64,000 bases of DNA from Bacilli bacterium (GCA_016293205.1 JAEDES010000001.1:1-64000); one strand, 5' to 3'. Shown: positions 1 through 9,082, numbered from the stretch's first letter. Numbers and translations: made by a program. The notes: generated by a model from the letters alone, not told the origin.

Positions 1-591
1 AATTAGTTTAACTTCTCCATTATCTTTTACAGTTGTACCTGTACCATCACTTTGAGTATAATTTACTGTAAATGATAAATTTAGTGTTTCAGATGTTGTT
101 GGTAAATCAGATGCTATAACATCTTTTCTAAATTCTACTCTTACTTTTAATCTTACAGATGAATTTTTGGATACTAGTTGTTTAGTAGTTATCGCTTCTC
201 CATTTTCATATTCTATTATATAATTTATATATTTCGCTTGAGTTTCTGTTAATGTAGGTTCTTTTGTAACACTATCAATCATTGCATCTATACTCCCATC
301 ATTCACTACATCAATTGTAAACTCATAAAAGTCTCCTGGCATATTTAATGTAGTTGAAAATGATGCAGTTGTTGGAGTTGTAATCGATGGTGTTATTCCA
401 CTTACACTGTCACTTGTAACTTTTACATTATCTAAATGTATATCCCATGTAGATGCTACTACTTTTGCATTACCTGTAATATTTAATGTAACATTTAATG
501 CCGCATATGCAATAGTTAGACTAAATGCAGATACTAATATTATACATAAAATTACATATAAAGTTTTTCTATTTATATCTAATCTTCTCAT
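1..591 (-). CDS. Exported surface protein, C-terminal part beyond window edge
   Basis: The 197 visible residues start MRRLDINRK, followed by a hydrophobic stretch at about residues 10-31 that reads as a signal peptide or anchor. The rest is rich in Thr, Ser and Val with no cysteine, as in beta-rich extracellular proteins. The arrangement of a short signal followed by an ITGNAKV and WDIHLDNV segment resembles TasA/camelysin-like exported proteins of Bacillota, but this is similarity by eye only. The start at 591 has AAGGAGT upstream. A terminator-like hairpin separates it from the ABC transporter genes, so it begins its own unit. Length, anchor and function cannot be judged because the gene runs off the left edge. 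Confidence 0.7.
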   Translation of the reverse strand, partial: MRRLDINRKTLYVILCIILVSAFSLTIAYAALNVTLNITGNAKVVASTWDIHLDNVKVTSDSVSGITPSITTPTTASFSTTLNMPGDFYEFTIDVVNDGSIDAMIDSVTKEPTLTETQAKYINYIIEYENGEAITTKQLVSKNSSVRLKVRVEFRKDVIASDLPTTSETLNLSFTVNYTQSDGTGTTVKDNGEVKLI

Positions 592-678
592 AGCATATAC
601 TCCTTATATTTCAATTTTATTATATATGCATATATATTTACAAGACTTTGTAGTGCTTTTGTTTTTATTTTACACAAT

Positions 679-711
679 AAAAAAGTGTTATGATTGGAAT
701 AACACTTTTTC
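679..711 (-). terminator. Rho-independent terminator after ABC permease
   Basis: Inverted repeat AAAAGTGTTAT / ATAACACTTTT with a short loop, followed on the minus strand by a T-run. It overlaps the last codons and stop of the permease gene. Confidence 0.75.
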
Positions 712-1848
712 TGATTTGAACTTTGTTAGTAAGAATTTTAATATTATTACTGTATAAATTATAGTAGAAATAATTGTATAAAGTAAATTCATATAATTTA
801 TATTATTACTATATAAGTCCATTAAAATTGTTGTATGACTTAGTATTGGTATAAAGTAAAAGTATGTTGTTGTATTTACATCTAATACTTGAATAAACAT
901 TGGAATCATTGAGATTATTTCTAATGTTTGACCTGCTGCTTGAGCTTCTTTATATGATTTAGATGATGATGTTGCAGCGATTGCAAGTCCTGCAATTAAG
1001 CATGATGCTACAAAACATATTAAGACACCTAAAGCAATAGTTGGAAAATTCATTGTAAATTCTTTATATATTTCAAATTTTAATGAGGCAATTTTTATAC
1101 TTACAAGTGTAATTATAAATCCCATAATTGATGAACATAATCCAATTATTACTGTTGCAAGATATTTTCCAATAATTAGTTCATTTGTTGTTATTGGTAA
1201 TGTAAGAATTGTTTCTAATGTACCATTTTCTTTTTCAGTAGCGATTGCAGATGTTGCCATATTAATTGTTGCTAGAGAAATAGAAATTATAATGTATGAG
1301 AAGGCTATTCCCATTACCATTGTTAGCATTAATGCTGTTGAAGATGTTTCTTCTCCATCAACATTTTTAAATTCTATTTGGATATTATCATATACTACTT
1401 CTGGATCAATATTATTTTGATATAAATATAAGTCTCCTAGATATTTGTTATACGATGATAAATAACTTTCTACTAGTGTTCCGACTGTTGTTGCAGTCAT
1501 ATCAGAATCATCTATATAAATAGTATACGTATCATTTTCTTTTAAGATATAAGCTTCTAATTCACCATTATCATATGCTTCTTTTAACGCTTCATCTGAA
1601 TGATATTCTTTTGTTTCTAATTGCATTTCTTTTATGTATACTTGTTCTACTTCTGTAGGAGTATAGTTTATACCAACTTTATATTTATTATTATCATCTC
1701 CTACCATTTCTGTATCCATAAATCCATATAGGAAGATTAAGACTCCTATCATTAATGGAAATGCTAGAATCATAATAATTGTTTTTTTATCTCTAAAGAC
1801 TGAACGTAGTTCTTTTTTTATTGTTATAAAAATATTATTCTTATTCAT
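688..1848 (-). CDS. ABC-2 type permease, NatB-like
   Basis: Membrane subunit of an ABC exporter; the partner ATPase is the gene immediately upstream. One membrane helix lies near residues 21-43, then an extracytoplasmic domain of about 130 residues, then a block of about five helices from residue 172 onward. The cytoplasmic motif EKENGTLETILTLPITTNEL between helices is typical of NatB-like ABC-2 permeases. The start at 1848 has AGGAGGAG upstream and overlaps the ATPase stop by 8 bases, so translation of the two is probably coupled. NatAB exports Na+ in Bacillus, but related pairs export peptides or drugs, so the substrate is not assigned. Confidence 0.85.
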   Translation of the reverse strand: MNKNNIFITIKKELRSVFRDKKTIIMILAFPLMIGVLIFLYGFMDTEMVGDDNNKYKVGINYTPTEVEQVYIKEMQLETKEYHSDEALKEAYDNGELEAYILKENDTYTIYIDDSDMTATTVGTLVESYLSSYNKYLGDLYLYQNNIDPEVVYDNIQIEFKNVDGEETSSTALMLTMVMGIAFSYIIISISLATINMATSAIATEKENGTLETILTLPITTNELIIGKYLATVIIGLCSSIMGFIITLVSIKIASLKFEIYKEFTMNFPTIALGVLICFVASCLIAGLAIAATSSSKSYKEAQAAGQTLEIISMIPMFIQVLDVNTTTYFYFIPILSHTTILMDLYSNNINYMNLLYTIISTIIYTVIILKFLLTKFKSEKVLFQS

Positions 1849-2593
1849 GGTCTCCTCCTATTAATGCAAAGAAGGCATCTCTTAAGTTTGTTGTATCTGT
1901 ATTTTTCTTTATTTCTTTTGGTGAACCTGTAGCGATTACTTTTCCTTTATTAATCATTACTATTTTGTCACAGATGTTTTCTGCTTCTTCCATGTAGTGT
2001 GTTGAATATAAAATACATTTATTGTTTGCTTTTTCTTCTTTTACACAGTCTAGAATTACTTTACTTGAGATTATATCTAATCCACTAGTTGGTTCATCTA
2101 AAATATAATATTTTGGATCATTAATTAAGCATCTAGCGATTGATGTTCTTTGGTATTGACCAGTTGATAAGGTTTCTATTCTTTGATGAGCGAAGGTCTC
2201 CATATCAAATTTTTTAATTATATTTTTTACTTTCTTTTCTAGTTCTTGATCTTTTAAACCATAATATTCTCCACACATTTTTAATAATTCATATGGGGAT
2301 ATATCTTTATATAGTTTTGTATTTCCTGTTAGAAAGGCAATATCTTTTTTGATTGAGATTGAATCTTTTTTATGAGATCTTTCATCTACTAATATTTCTC
2401 CTTTAGTTGGTGTCATAATACCAGCAATCATTCTAAGTAAAGTTGTTTTTCCTGCACCGTTTGGACCTAATATTCCAACTACTTCACCAGGGGAAGCTGT
2501 AAATGAAATATTTGAGTCAGCATAAAAATCTATTGTTTCTTTTTTAGATATTTGTTTTTTAAATTTCTTATATACATTTTTTACTTCTATCAT
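1841..2593 (-). CDS. ABC transporter ATP-binding protein, NatA-like
   Basis: ATPase of the two-gene ABC exporter. Walker A GPNGAGKTT is at residues 43-51, the signature STGQYQR at 143-149 (first position S-T rather than L-S-G) and Walker B YILDEPTSGLD at about 163-173, followed by an H-loop in STHYMEE. At 250 residues it has normal single-domain length. It is first in a pair with the permease, overlapping by 8 bases. The signature variant STGQ is common in the NatA branch. Substrate unknown. Confidence 0.9.
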   Translation of the reverse strand: MIEVKNVYKKFKKQISKKETIDFYADSNISFTASPGEVVGILGPNGAGKTTLLRMIAGIMTPTKGEILVDERSHKKDSISIKKDIAFLTGNTKLYKDISPYELLKMCGEYYGLKDQELEKKVKNIIKKFDMETFAHQRIETLSTGQYQRTSIARCLINDPKYYILDEPTSGLDIISSKVILDCVKEEKANNKCILYSTHYMEEAENICDKIVMINKGKVIATGSPKEIKKNTDTTNLRDAFFALIGGDHE

Positions 2594-2621
2594 ATTTGTT
2601 CTCCTTATGTTAAGTTTATCA

Positions 2622-2647
2622 TAAAAAAAAAGAAGATTCTACTTCTT
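2622..2647 (-). terminator. Probable terminator of the membrane-protein gene
   Basis: Short stem AAGAAG / CTTCTT followed on the minus strand by a run of eight or more T. Only 6 bp, so moderate confidence. Confidence 0.5.
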
Positions 2648-3226
2648 ACTGTATAATCCTCTTTTAATACTTTTATCAAATGATGTAATTATAGTTAATT
2701 CTACTAGTTGGATAACTAAAGTTATAAAGTATCCACTCCAGAAGTCTTTTCCTATTACTAAATCTGCTTGCATTACTGTATATGCTAAATAGAATGCGAT
2801 TAGTGCGAATAAATAATTTATTAATACTAATATATATGGAAATGAAGTATTGTTTAATAAGAAACAATAGATAAATAAGTTTACTAGTTGACATATTAAA
2901 TATCCTACTACTTGTCCAGATACTGCATTTAGTGTGAAGTTTATTCCTATTGCAAAATACATTATTGCTACAAAGGCAACTAATGATATAGTTGAAATTA
3001 TAATAGCAAGTAAACTTCTTTTAAATCCATATTTTTTTGTAATATAGTTTGTAATTAATAATATTACTGGTATTAAAAATATTGAATATGTTATTTTTGT
3101 TGTAAAAACGAATGTATAATTTTTTAATGATTCTGTTAGAATTACTAATGTTGATAATAACATGATATAAATCCAACTATCATTATACATGTCTTGTAAT
3201 TCTTCTTTAGTCATTCTCTTTGTCAT
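2639..3226 (-). CDS. Multi-pass membrane protein, possibly VUT/YhhQ-like
   Basis: 195 residues with about six hydrophobic segments (near residues 16-33, 44-62, 70-93, 100-122, 128-150 and 163-180). The internal GQVVGYLICQLVNLFIY segment recalls the conserved region of the VUT (queuosine-precursor transporter, YhhQ) family, which has six helices and is slightly longer. The resemblance is weak and a general small-molecule transporter is equally possible. The start at 3226 has GAGGTG upstream. It stands alone between two terminator-like hairpins. Confidence 0.5.
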   Translation of the reverse strand: MTKRMTKEELQDMYNDSWIYIMLLSTLVILTESLKNYTFVFTTKITYSIFLIPVILLITNYITKKYGFKRSLLAIIISTISLVAFVAIMYFAIGINFTLNAVSGQVVGYLICQLVNLFIYCFLLNNTSFPYILVLINYLFALIAFYLAYTVMQADLVIGKDFWSGYFITLVIQLVELTIITSFDKSIKRGLYSKK

Positions 3227-3286
3227 ATAAACACCTCTTTACTATATTAGTATTATATCAATAATATATAATTTTATCAATTAAAA

Positions 3287-3314
3287 CAAAAAAAGGTGAT
3301 TATTCACCTTTTTC
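3287..3314 (-). terminator. Terminator of the rimP-nusA-infB-rbfA operon
   Basis: Perfect stem AAAGGTGA / TCACCTTT with a 4-base loop, followed on the minus strand by T7. It overlaps the rbfA stop codon and closes the operon. Confidence 0.8.
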
Positions 3315-3656
3315 TTCTTCTTTAATTTTTTCAATAATTGATTCAATATGATTTCCATATTCAATTGAATTATCATATATAAATTTTAATTCTGGAGTAT
3401 GTCTTATTTCTACTCTTTTAGATAATTCACCTCTAATGAATGAAGCAGCTTTATTTAAAGCTTCTAGAGTAGATTCTTTTTTATCATCATCTAGGACAGT
3501 GAAATAAACTTTTGCGAATGATAAATCATTTGTAGTTTCTACTCCTGTAATTGTTACAAACTTAATATCTTCATCTTTTATTTCAGTCATTAAAATCATA
3601 CTTATTTCTTCTTGGAATGCATGATTTAATCTTTCTATTTTTACATTGTTTGCCAT
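3300..3656 (-). CDS. rbfA: Ribosome-binding factor A
   Basis: 118 residues with the RbfA KH-fold pattern: an N-terminal helix containing RLNHAFQEEIS, then VTITGVETTNDLSFAKVYFTV, then the conserved RHTPELKFIYDNS close to the C-terminus. RbfA binds the 30S subunit and is needed for maturation of the 5' end of 16S rRNA. Strong site AGGAGGT before the start at 3656. Last gene of the rimP-nusA-rnpM-infB operon, as in other Bacillota. Confidence 0.95.
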   Translation of the reverse strand: MANNVKIERLNHAFQEEISMILMTEIKDEDIKFVTITGVETTNDLSFAKVYFTVLDDDKKESTLEALNKAASFIRGELSKRVEIRHTPELKFIYDNSIEYGNHIESIIEKIKEEEKGE

Positions 3657-3668
3657 AGAATGTACCTC

Positions 3669-4040
3669 CTATTTTTTTAAAATTAATTGTTCAGTAACTT
3701 TTTTTGTTGGGAATTTTCTATTATATGCTAAATCCATAAAGTCTGATGTTTCAGTCATATGTTCTTCTACATCATAGAATCTAACAAGACGTTTATCTTC
3801 TCCTTCTTGTTTGAATACTGCGATAGCAGTTGAATCTTCTGATACGTCAATTGAATAGATATCTTTTTTTGGATCTGCAATGTATAATGTTACTTCTTTA
3901 ATTGATGAGTGTTCTACATAACGAACTACAGCATGTACTGTATTATCATCTTTTTGACGATATTCAATTAAAGCATTATCTGATACAAAGAAGTCAGAGA
4001 TTACTCTTTCTTCTTTGTCAGCTTTTATTGTTTTTCTCAT
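3669..4040 (-). CDS. Unrecognised protein between infB and rbfA
   Basis: 123 residues, charged, no membrane segment or signal peptide, predicted alternating strands (for example HAVVRYV, EVTLYIA, RLVRFYDV). I do not recognise a family. In Bacillus this slot holds ylxP (DUF503, about 92 residues), and I see no match to YlxP. The start overlaps the infB stop as TAATG and rbfA follows after 12 bases, so it is translated as part of the operon. A ribosome-linked or RNA-binding role is inferred from position only. Confidence 0.75.
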   Translation of the reverse strand: MRKTIKADKEERVISDFFVSDNALIEYRQKDDNTVHAVVRYVEHSSIKEVTLYIADPKKDIYSIDVSEDSTAIAVFKQEGEDKRLVRFYDVEEHMTETSDFMDLAYNRKFPTKKVTEQLILKK

Positions 4041-6190
4041 TATCTTTTAATTTCAACTAATTCATAGATTTCAATGATATCGTTTTCTTTATAATCTTGA
4101 CAGTTTTCTAAAGTGATACCACAATCCATGTCTTTTTTAACTTCTTTTACTTGATCTTTTTCATGTTGTAATGTTTTTACTGAACCATTATATACAACTA
4201 CGTCATCACGAAGGATACGTGCTTTTTGATTATTTTTAACGATACCACTTGTTACGTGACATCCTGCGATTAGACCAACTTTAGAGAATTTAAAGATTTG
4301 TCTAATTTCTAATGTACCAGTTACTTTTTCTTCATAAACTGGCTCTAACATACCTTTCATTGCTGCTTCCATTTCTTCTACAACTTTATAGATAATGTCA
4401 TAAGTCTTAATAGTAATTCCATATTCTTTTGCAGTATCAACAGTTTTTCCTGATGCACGTACATTGAATCCTATTACAATAGCATTTGAAGCACTTGCTA
4501 GAACGATATCACTTTCAGTAATTCCTCCTACTGCTCCACGTACTATTTTTACTCTTACTCCTTCTACATCTATCTTTTCTAAGGCATTTTTAACAGCTTC
4601 TAAGCTTCCATTTACATCTGCTTTTAAAACTACATTAATTTCTTTGATTCCTGTTTGAATTTGACCAAATAAGTCTTCTAAAGTCATACCACTGAAGTTA
4701 GAATCTTTTTCTTTTGAACGAAGTGTTCTTTCTTCAGCTATTTGTTTTGCTTGTTTTTCTGATTCAAAAGCCATGAACTTATCTCCAGCAGATGGTACTT
4801 CTGAAATACCAGTTACTTCTACTGGTGTTGATGGAGATGCTTCAACAATATTTTGCCCTTTATCATTTTTTAGTGTTCTTACTTTACCAAAGTAATTTCC
4901 AATAACGATAGGATCTCCTAAACGTAAAGTTCCGTTTTGAATTAATAATGTTGCAGTTGAACCTACTTTACTATCTTTTTTAGATTCAATTACTGCTCCT
5001 GTTGCATAACGATTTGGATTTGCTTTATATCCTTCCATTTCAGCAACTAATAGAATGTTTTCTAATAATTCATTAATTCCAATTCCAGTTTTTGCAGAAA
5101 TCTTATTAACGATTGTATCTCCACCCCATTCTTCTGGAGTTAGACCATTTTCTACTAAGGCAGTCATTATTCTTTCAACATTTGCTTCTGGTTTATCAAT
5201 TTTGTTAATTGCAACTATGATTGGTACTCCAGCAGCTTTTGCATGGTCAATTGCTTCTTTAGTTTGTGGCATTACACCATCATCTGCTGCAACGATAATA
5301 ATTACAATATCTGTAATTGATGCTCCACGAGCACGCATTTCTGTGAATGCAGCATGTCCTGGTGTATCAATGAATGTAATTAATTTATCATTACATTTTA
5401 CTGAATAGGCTCCGATAGCTTGAGTGATTCCTCCTGCTTCTCCTCCTGCTACATTTGATTTTCTAATTGTATCTAGCAAAGTAGTTTTACCATGATCAAC
5501 GTGTCCCATAATTGTTACTACTGGTGGACGTTCAATTAAATCTTCTTCTCTATCTTCTATTTCAAATGATTCAAAGTTTGAAATATCAGCAGTTTCTTCT
5601 TTCTTTAAAGTCTTATCATATTCTGATACGATAATTTCTGCAGTATCATAATCAACTGATTGATTAATTCCTGCCATAACTCCTAGTCCCATTAATTTTT
5701 TAACTAAATCAACTGGAGCAATTTCTAATGATTTTGCAAGTTCTGTAACAGTCATTCCTTCTTTGTATAAAATTACATTTTTATCTTGTACTTGTTCGTT
5801 ACTTTGTAATTTTTCACGATTCTTGTACATCTTTTTACGTTCTTTTAGGAAGTCTTTTTTATTTGTATTATTAGTACTTTCTACTTTATTTGATTTCTTA
5901 GGTTTAACCTTTTCAAAACTTTGAGTATTTTCTAAATCAAATTTAGTATGTTTTGCTAATTCTTCAGCTTTATCAATTACTTCTTCTTCATCTTCGTAAT
6001 CTTCATCCATTGATAGATCACCTTCTACATAGTCTTCACTATCTTGAATTTGATTATCTAATAGGATAATTTCTTCATCTGTTAAAGTTGTTGTTGCGTC
6101 TTGATATGGAATATCTAATTTATCACATAATTTCATTATTTCTTCTATAGATTTTCCTACGTCTAATGCATAATCTTCTAAATTCATCAT
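4040..6190 (-). CDS. infB: Translation initiation factor IF-2
   Basis: GTPase that brings fMet-tRNA to the 30S subunit. IF2N-like modules lie near residues 3-50 and 145-190, separated by a charged acidic and lysine-rich linker. GTPase motifs are G1 GHVDHGKT at 229-236, G2 GGITQAIGAY, G3 DTPGH, G4 NKID and G5 SAKT, followed by the C-terminal beta-barrels and fMet-binding domain ending GITLENCQDYKENDIIE. 716 residues is the usual Gram-positive length. Two adjacent ATG codons follow GAGGTGAG, so the start may be 6190 or 6187. Its stop overlaps the next gene start by one base. Confidence 0.97.
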   Translation of the reverse strand: MMNLEDYALDVGKSIEEIMKLCDKLDIPYQDATTTLTDEEIILLDNQIQDSEDYVEGDLSMDEDYEDEEEVIDKAEELAKHTKFDLENTQSFEKVKPKKSNKVESTNNTNKKDFLKERKKMYKNREKLQSNEQVQDKNVILYKEGMTVTELAKSLEIAPVDLVKKLMGLGVMAGINQSVDYDTAEIIVSEYDKTLKKEETADISNFESFEIEDREEDLIERPPVVTIMGHVDHGKTTLLDTIRKSNVAGGEAGGITQAIGAYSVKCNDKLITFIDTPGHAAFTEMRARGASITDIVIIIVAADDGVMPQTKEAIDHAKAAGVPIIVAINKIDKPEANVERIMTALVENGLTPEEWGGDTIVNKISAKTGIGINELLENILLVAEMEGYKANPNRYATGAVIESKKDSKVGSTATLLIQNGTLRLGDPIVIGNYFGKVRTLKNDKGQNIVEASPSTPVEVTGISEVPSAGDKFMAFESEKQAKQIAEERTLRSKEKDSNFSGMTLEDLFGQIQTGIKEINVVLKADVNGSLEAVKNALEKIDVEGVRVKIVRGAVGGITESDIVLASASNAIVIGFNVRASGKTVDTAKEYGITIKTYDIIYKVVEEMEAAMKGMLEPVYEEKVTGTLEIRQIFKFSKVGLIAGCHVTSGIVKNNQKARILRDDVVVYNGSVKTLQHEKDQVKEVKKDMDCGITLENCQDYKENDIIEIYELVEIKR

Positions 6191-6201
6191 TAGGACTCAC
6201 C

Positions 6202-6465
6202 TCACTTTTCTATAATTTGTCTAATTTCCTCATAAACACTATCTTCAATAGTGCATTCTAAGCGTTTTTCTAATAATTTAGATTTTATTGCTTTTTCTAA
6301 TACTGAAACATCTTTTTTAATATATGCTCCTCTACCATTTAACTTTCCAGTTTCGTCTGCTTTTACTTCACCTTCTGGTGTTCTAACGATACGTAGAAGT
6401 TCTTGTTTTGGTAATTGTTCTTTTGTAATAACACATGATCTTAAAGGTACTTTTTTTGTTTTCAT
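6202..6465 (-). CDS. rnpM: YlxR/RnpM RNA-binding protein
   Basis: 87 residues with the YlxR signature: RSCVITKEQLPKQELLRIVR near residues 9-28 and GRGAYI in the middle. In Bacillus YlxR (RnpM) binds RNase P RNA and modulates its activity. It sits between nusA and infB as in other Bacillota. It ends in TGA, direct evidence that UGA is a stop codon in this genome. The start at 6465 has AGGAGG upstream. Confidence 0.9.
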   Translation of the reverse strand: MKTKKVPLRSCVITKEQLPKQELLRIVRTPEGEVKADETGKLNGRGAYIKKDVSVLEKAIKSKLLEKRLECTIEDSVYEEIRQIIEK

Positions 6466-6477
6466 GAATACCTCCTA

Positions 6478-7644
6478 TTATCTAAAATTGATTCCTGATT
6501 CTCTCGCTTGTTCTGTTGTTTTAATATCAATTTTATAGTGTGTTAATTTAGAAGCTAAACGAGCATTTTGTCCTTTTTTACCAATTGCTAATGAGAAGTT
6601 ATCTCCATCAGCAATTACCATTGCTTCTTGTTTCTTTGGATCAGTAATTGCTACTGTTAATTCTTTTGCAGGTGATAAAGCATTTTCAATGAATAACGCT
6701 GGATCAGAATCATATTTAACTACGTCTAATTTTTCTCCACCTAATTCTTCAATAATTCTTGCAATTCTTGAACCTTTTTCTCCAATACAAGCTCCAATTG
6801 GATCTACTTGTGGATTTTCTGAATATACAGCAACTTTACTTCTATTTCCAGCATCTCTTGCTACTGAATATAACATTACTGTTCCATCATTGATTTCTGG
6901 AATTTCAAGTTCAAATAATCTTTTTACAAATCCATAATGTGCTCTACTTAAAAGAATTAACATATTCTTTCCTGTATTATCAACTTTTGATACATATACT
7001 TTGATTTGTGATCCCATTACAATTTTTTCTCCTGGGATAATATCTTTTTTAGGTAAGATTCCGTTTGTTCTTCCTAAATCAATAAAGTAGTTATCTGTAT
7101 CTTCTAGAGCAACTGTCCCGATTAGTAATTCATCTTGTTTGTCCCCAAATTCTTCCATGATACTATTTCTTTCAGCTTCTCTAATTTTTTGAACTACTAC
7201 TTGTTTAGCTGTTGCAGCTGCAACACGTCCAAAATCTTTTGGAGTTACTTCTGTATCGATTGTGTCTCCAATTTCTAATGTTTTGTCTAATTTTTTAGCT
7301 TCAGTTAATTTGATTTCTGTTTCAGGATTGAAATAGTTTGGAGTTTCTTCTTCTCCTTCTGTTTCTTCCTCATCTTCTTCATCTTCATCAGTATAGTGTT
7401 CAAATAAGTAATCTTCATATTCTTCTTTTGTCATCTTATCATCTTCTACTACTGTTAAGAATGAGTATACTTTAATTTCTCCTGTTGCACGATCAAATAA
7501 TACTTTTACATTTGTTTTTGAATTAAAGTTTTTCTTGTAAGCAGAAGTTAATGCTAATTCCATAGCATTATATACTACTTCTGGATCAATATCTTTTTCT
7601 TTAACAATGTTATCTAAAGCTTTTTTGAATTCTTTACTATTCAT
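6478..7644 (-). CDS. nusA: Transcription elongation/termination factor NusA
   Basis: Binds RNA polymerase and nascent RNA to control pausing and termination. Order: N-terminal domain (about 1-75 and 105-140), broken by a very acidic insertion with DEDEEDEEE near residues 90-105; S1 domain about 150-225; then two KH domains containing GACIGEKGSRIARII and LAIGKKGQNARLASKL. About 388 residues, slightly longer than the Bacillus protein because of the acidic insertion. The first ATG (7650) is only 3 bases from GGAG, so 7644, 9 bases away, is preferred. It overlaps the rimP 3' end. Confidence 0.95.
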   Translation of the reverse strand: MNSKEFKKALDNIVKEKDIDPEVVYNAMELALTSAYKKNFNSKTNVKVLFDRATGEIKVYSFLTVVEDDKMTKEEYEDYLFEHYTDEDEEDEEETEGEEETPNYFNPETEIKLTEAKKLDKTLEIGDTIDTEVTPKDFGRVAAATAKQVVVQKIREAERNSIMEEFGDKQDELLIGTVALEDTDNYFIDLGRTNGILPKKDIIPGEKIVMGSQIKVYVSKVDNTGKNMLILLSRAHYGFVKRLFELEIPEINDGTVMLYSVARDAGNRSKVAVYSENPQVDPIGACIGEKGSRIARIIEELGGEKLDVVKYDSDPALFIENALSPAKELTVAITDPKKQEAMVIADGDNFSLAIGKKGQNARLASKLTHYKIDIKTTEQARESGINFR

Positions 7645-7897
7645 TTTCATCTACTCCTTTTTCTTTTGAATAGATATCTAATTCATCGATATCTGCTGGT
7701 AGGTTGTTATTTTCATCCATTATTTTGTTAATTATTCTTGATGCTTCAGTTACTTTGTTTAAATCAATAACTTCTTCACTATCAAGGACGATATTATATA
7801 CTTTTTTCCCTTCTTCTTCTGAAATGAAGGCATCGTCTACAAATACGTTTAAATCTTTTATTGAATCATTTAAAAGTTCTTGTACTTGCTTTTTCAT
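7637..7897 (-). CDS. rimP: RimP-like 30S maturation factor, one-domain form
   Basis: Assigned from position directly before nusA and from a RimP N-terminal domain pattern (LNVFVDDAFISEEEGKKVY, then LDSEEVIDLNKVTEASRIIN). RimP assists 30S assembly. Normal RimP is about 150 residues with an N-terminal alpha/beta domain and a C-terminal SH3-like barrel. This protein is 86 residues and ends before any C-terminal domain, and the conserved SSPGLDRPL segment is absent. The stop lies 14 bases inside nusA, so the missing domain is not simply in another frame downstream. Strong site AGGAGGTG. Confidence 0.75.
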   Translation of the reverse strand: MKKQVQELLNDSIKDLNVFVDDAFISEEEGKKVYNIVLDSEEVIDLNKVTEASRIINKIMDENNNLPADIDELDIYSKEKGVDENE

Positions 7898-7918
7898 AAT
7901 TCACCTCCTAAATAATAA

Positions 7919-7943
7919 GGAGCGGGACATCTCTTCCCACTCC
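7919..7943 (-). promoter_or_regulatory. GC-rich hairpin in the rimP leader
   Basis: Stem GGAGTGGGA / TCCCGCTCC (9 bp, one G-T) with loop AGAGATG, lying 22-46 bases before the rimP start and followed by TTATTATTT. It may end transcripts from the antiporter gene or act as an attenuator for the nusA operon. The T-run is interrupted, so a terminator call is uncertain. Confidence 0.5.
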
Positions 7944-7993
7944 TTTCTAGTCATATTATATCATACTTTTTATATTTTACAAGGAAAATATAC

Positions 7994-8950
7994 TTAAAAG
8001 AATAAATAAAAGTAATAAACAACGAAAATTAGTAACATTATTAATCCTTCTTGTTTAGATACTGTTTTTTCACTTCTTGCGAATAAGAATAAATCTAATG
8101 ATGTTAAGAATACTACTAGGATATCAACTACTGAGAAATTTGTTAATGAAATATCTCCGTATATTGCTACTGGTAATCCTAAAACAATACATACATTAAA
8201 TATATTTGTACCAATGATATTTCCAATAGTCATTTCAAATTCACCTTTTCTAGCAGAAGTTACTGTCATGAATAACTCTGGAAGAGATGTTCCTATAACT
8301 ATGGCTGTCATTGTAATTATTTTTTCACTAATACCTAATCTATGTGCAATGATTGTTGCATTATTAACGATTAAGTCACTACTTAAAACAATTAGTACAA
8401 TTGATAAAGCTAAAATAATACTTGCTATTATTACACTATTATATTTTGGCTCTTGTGGTTTATCTTTTGATTTATCATGACTCTTAAATAATTGTACCAG
8501 GTACGCTACAAACATTAAGAATAATAATATTAAGATAATACCATCTGCGCGAGAGAATATATTATCGTGATTTGAATTAAATAAACTATCTAGCATCAAT
8601 ACTGAGAACGATGTTGTTACTAAGAGTAATATAGGCATTTCTTTTTTTATGGTAGCATCTTTTATTTTAATATTATTTGTTAAGGCCGCTAGACCTATAA
8701 TTAAAAAGACATTTACAATACAGCTACCTATAACATTAGCAAAAGCCATTGTACCATTTTTAGTCATTACACTGTTAAATGAAATAGCTAGTTCTGGAGC
8801 ACATGTACCGAATGCTACAATCGTTAAAGCAATAAGCATTTTAGGTACTTTAAATTTTATAGCTAATGATGATGCAGCATCGACTAATACGTCACTTGCT
8901 TTGATGATCATTATGAAACCAACTATTAACAAGATTAATTCTAGCATCAT
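7994..8950 (-). CDS. Calcium/sodium antiporter, YrbG/CaCA family
   Basis: About 318 residues with ten hydrophobic segments in two inverted repeats. The two alpha-repeat motifs are present: GTCAPELAISFNSV in the first half and GTSLPELFMTVTSARKGEF followed by GNIIGTNIFN in the second. These form the ion-binding site of CaCA exchangers. A charged cytoplasmic linker with KSHDKSKDKPQEPK separates the halves. The start 8950 follows AAGGA by a suitable gap; a GTG lies at 8953. Likely exports Ca2+ in exchange for Na+ or H+. Confidence 0.92.
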   Translation of the reverse strand: MMLELILLIVGFIMIIKASDVLVDAASSLAIKFKVPKMLIALTIVAFGTCAPELAISFNSVMTKNGTMAFANVIGSCIVNVFLIIGLAALTNNIKIKDATIKKEMPILLLVTTSFSVLMLDSLFNSNHDNIFSRADGIILILLFLMFVAYLVQLFKSHDKSKDKPQEPKYNSVIIASIILALSIVLIVLSSDLIVNNATIIAHRLGISEKIITMTAIVIGTSLPELFMTVTSARKGEFEMTIGNIIGTNIFNVCIVLGLPVAIYGDISLTNFSVVDILVVFLTSLDLFLFARSEKTVSKQEGLIMLLIFVVYYFYLFF

Positions 8951-9048
8951 CACACGTCCTTTTACTCTATTCTTATTTAATTATACAATATATTTTTTTG
9001 AAGTGGTATATCTAATATTATTGTTTACAATAATTTTGTAAATTTACA

Positions 9049-9074
9049 AAAAAAGAAACTTTTTCAAGTTTCTT
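9049..9074 (-). terminator. Terminator after the J-domain/LysM gene
   Basis: Stem AAGAAACTT / AAGTTTCTT followed on the minus strand by a T-run. Confidence 0.7.
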
Positions 9075-9082
9075 TAATTTTA

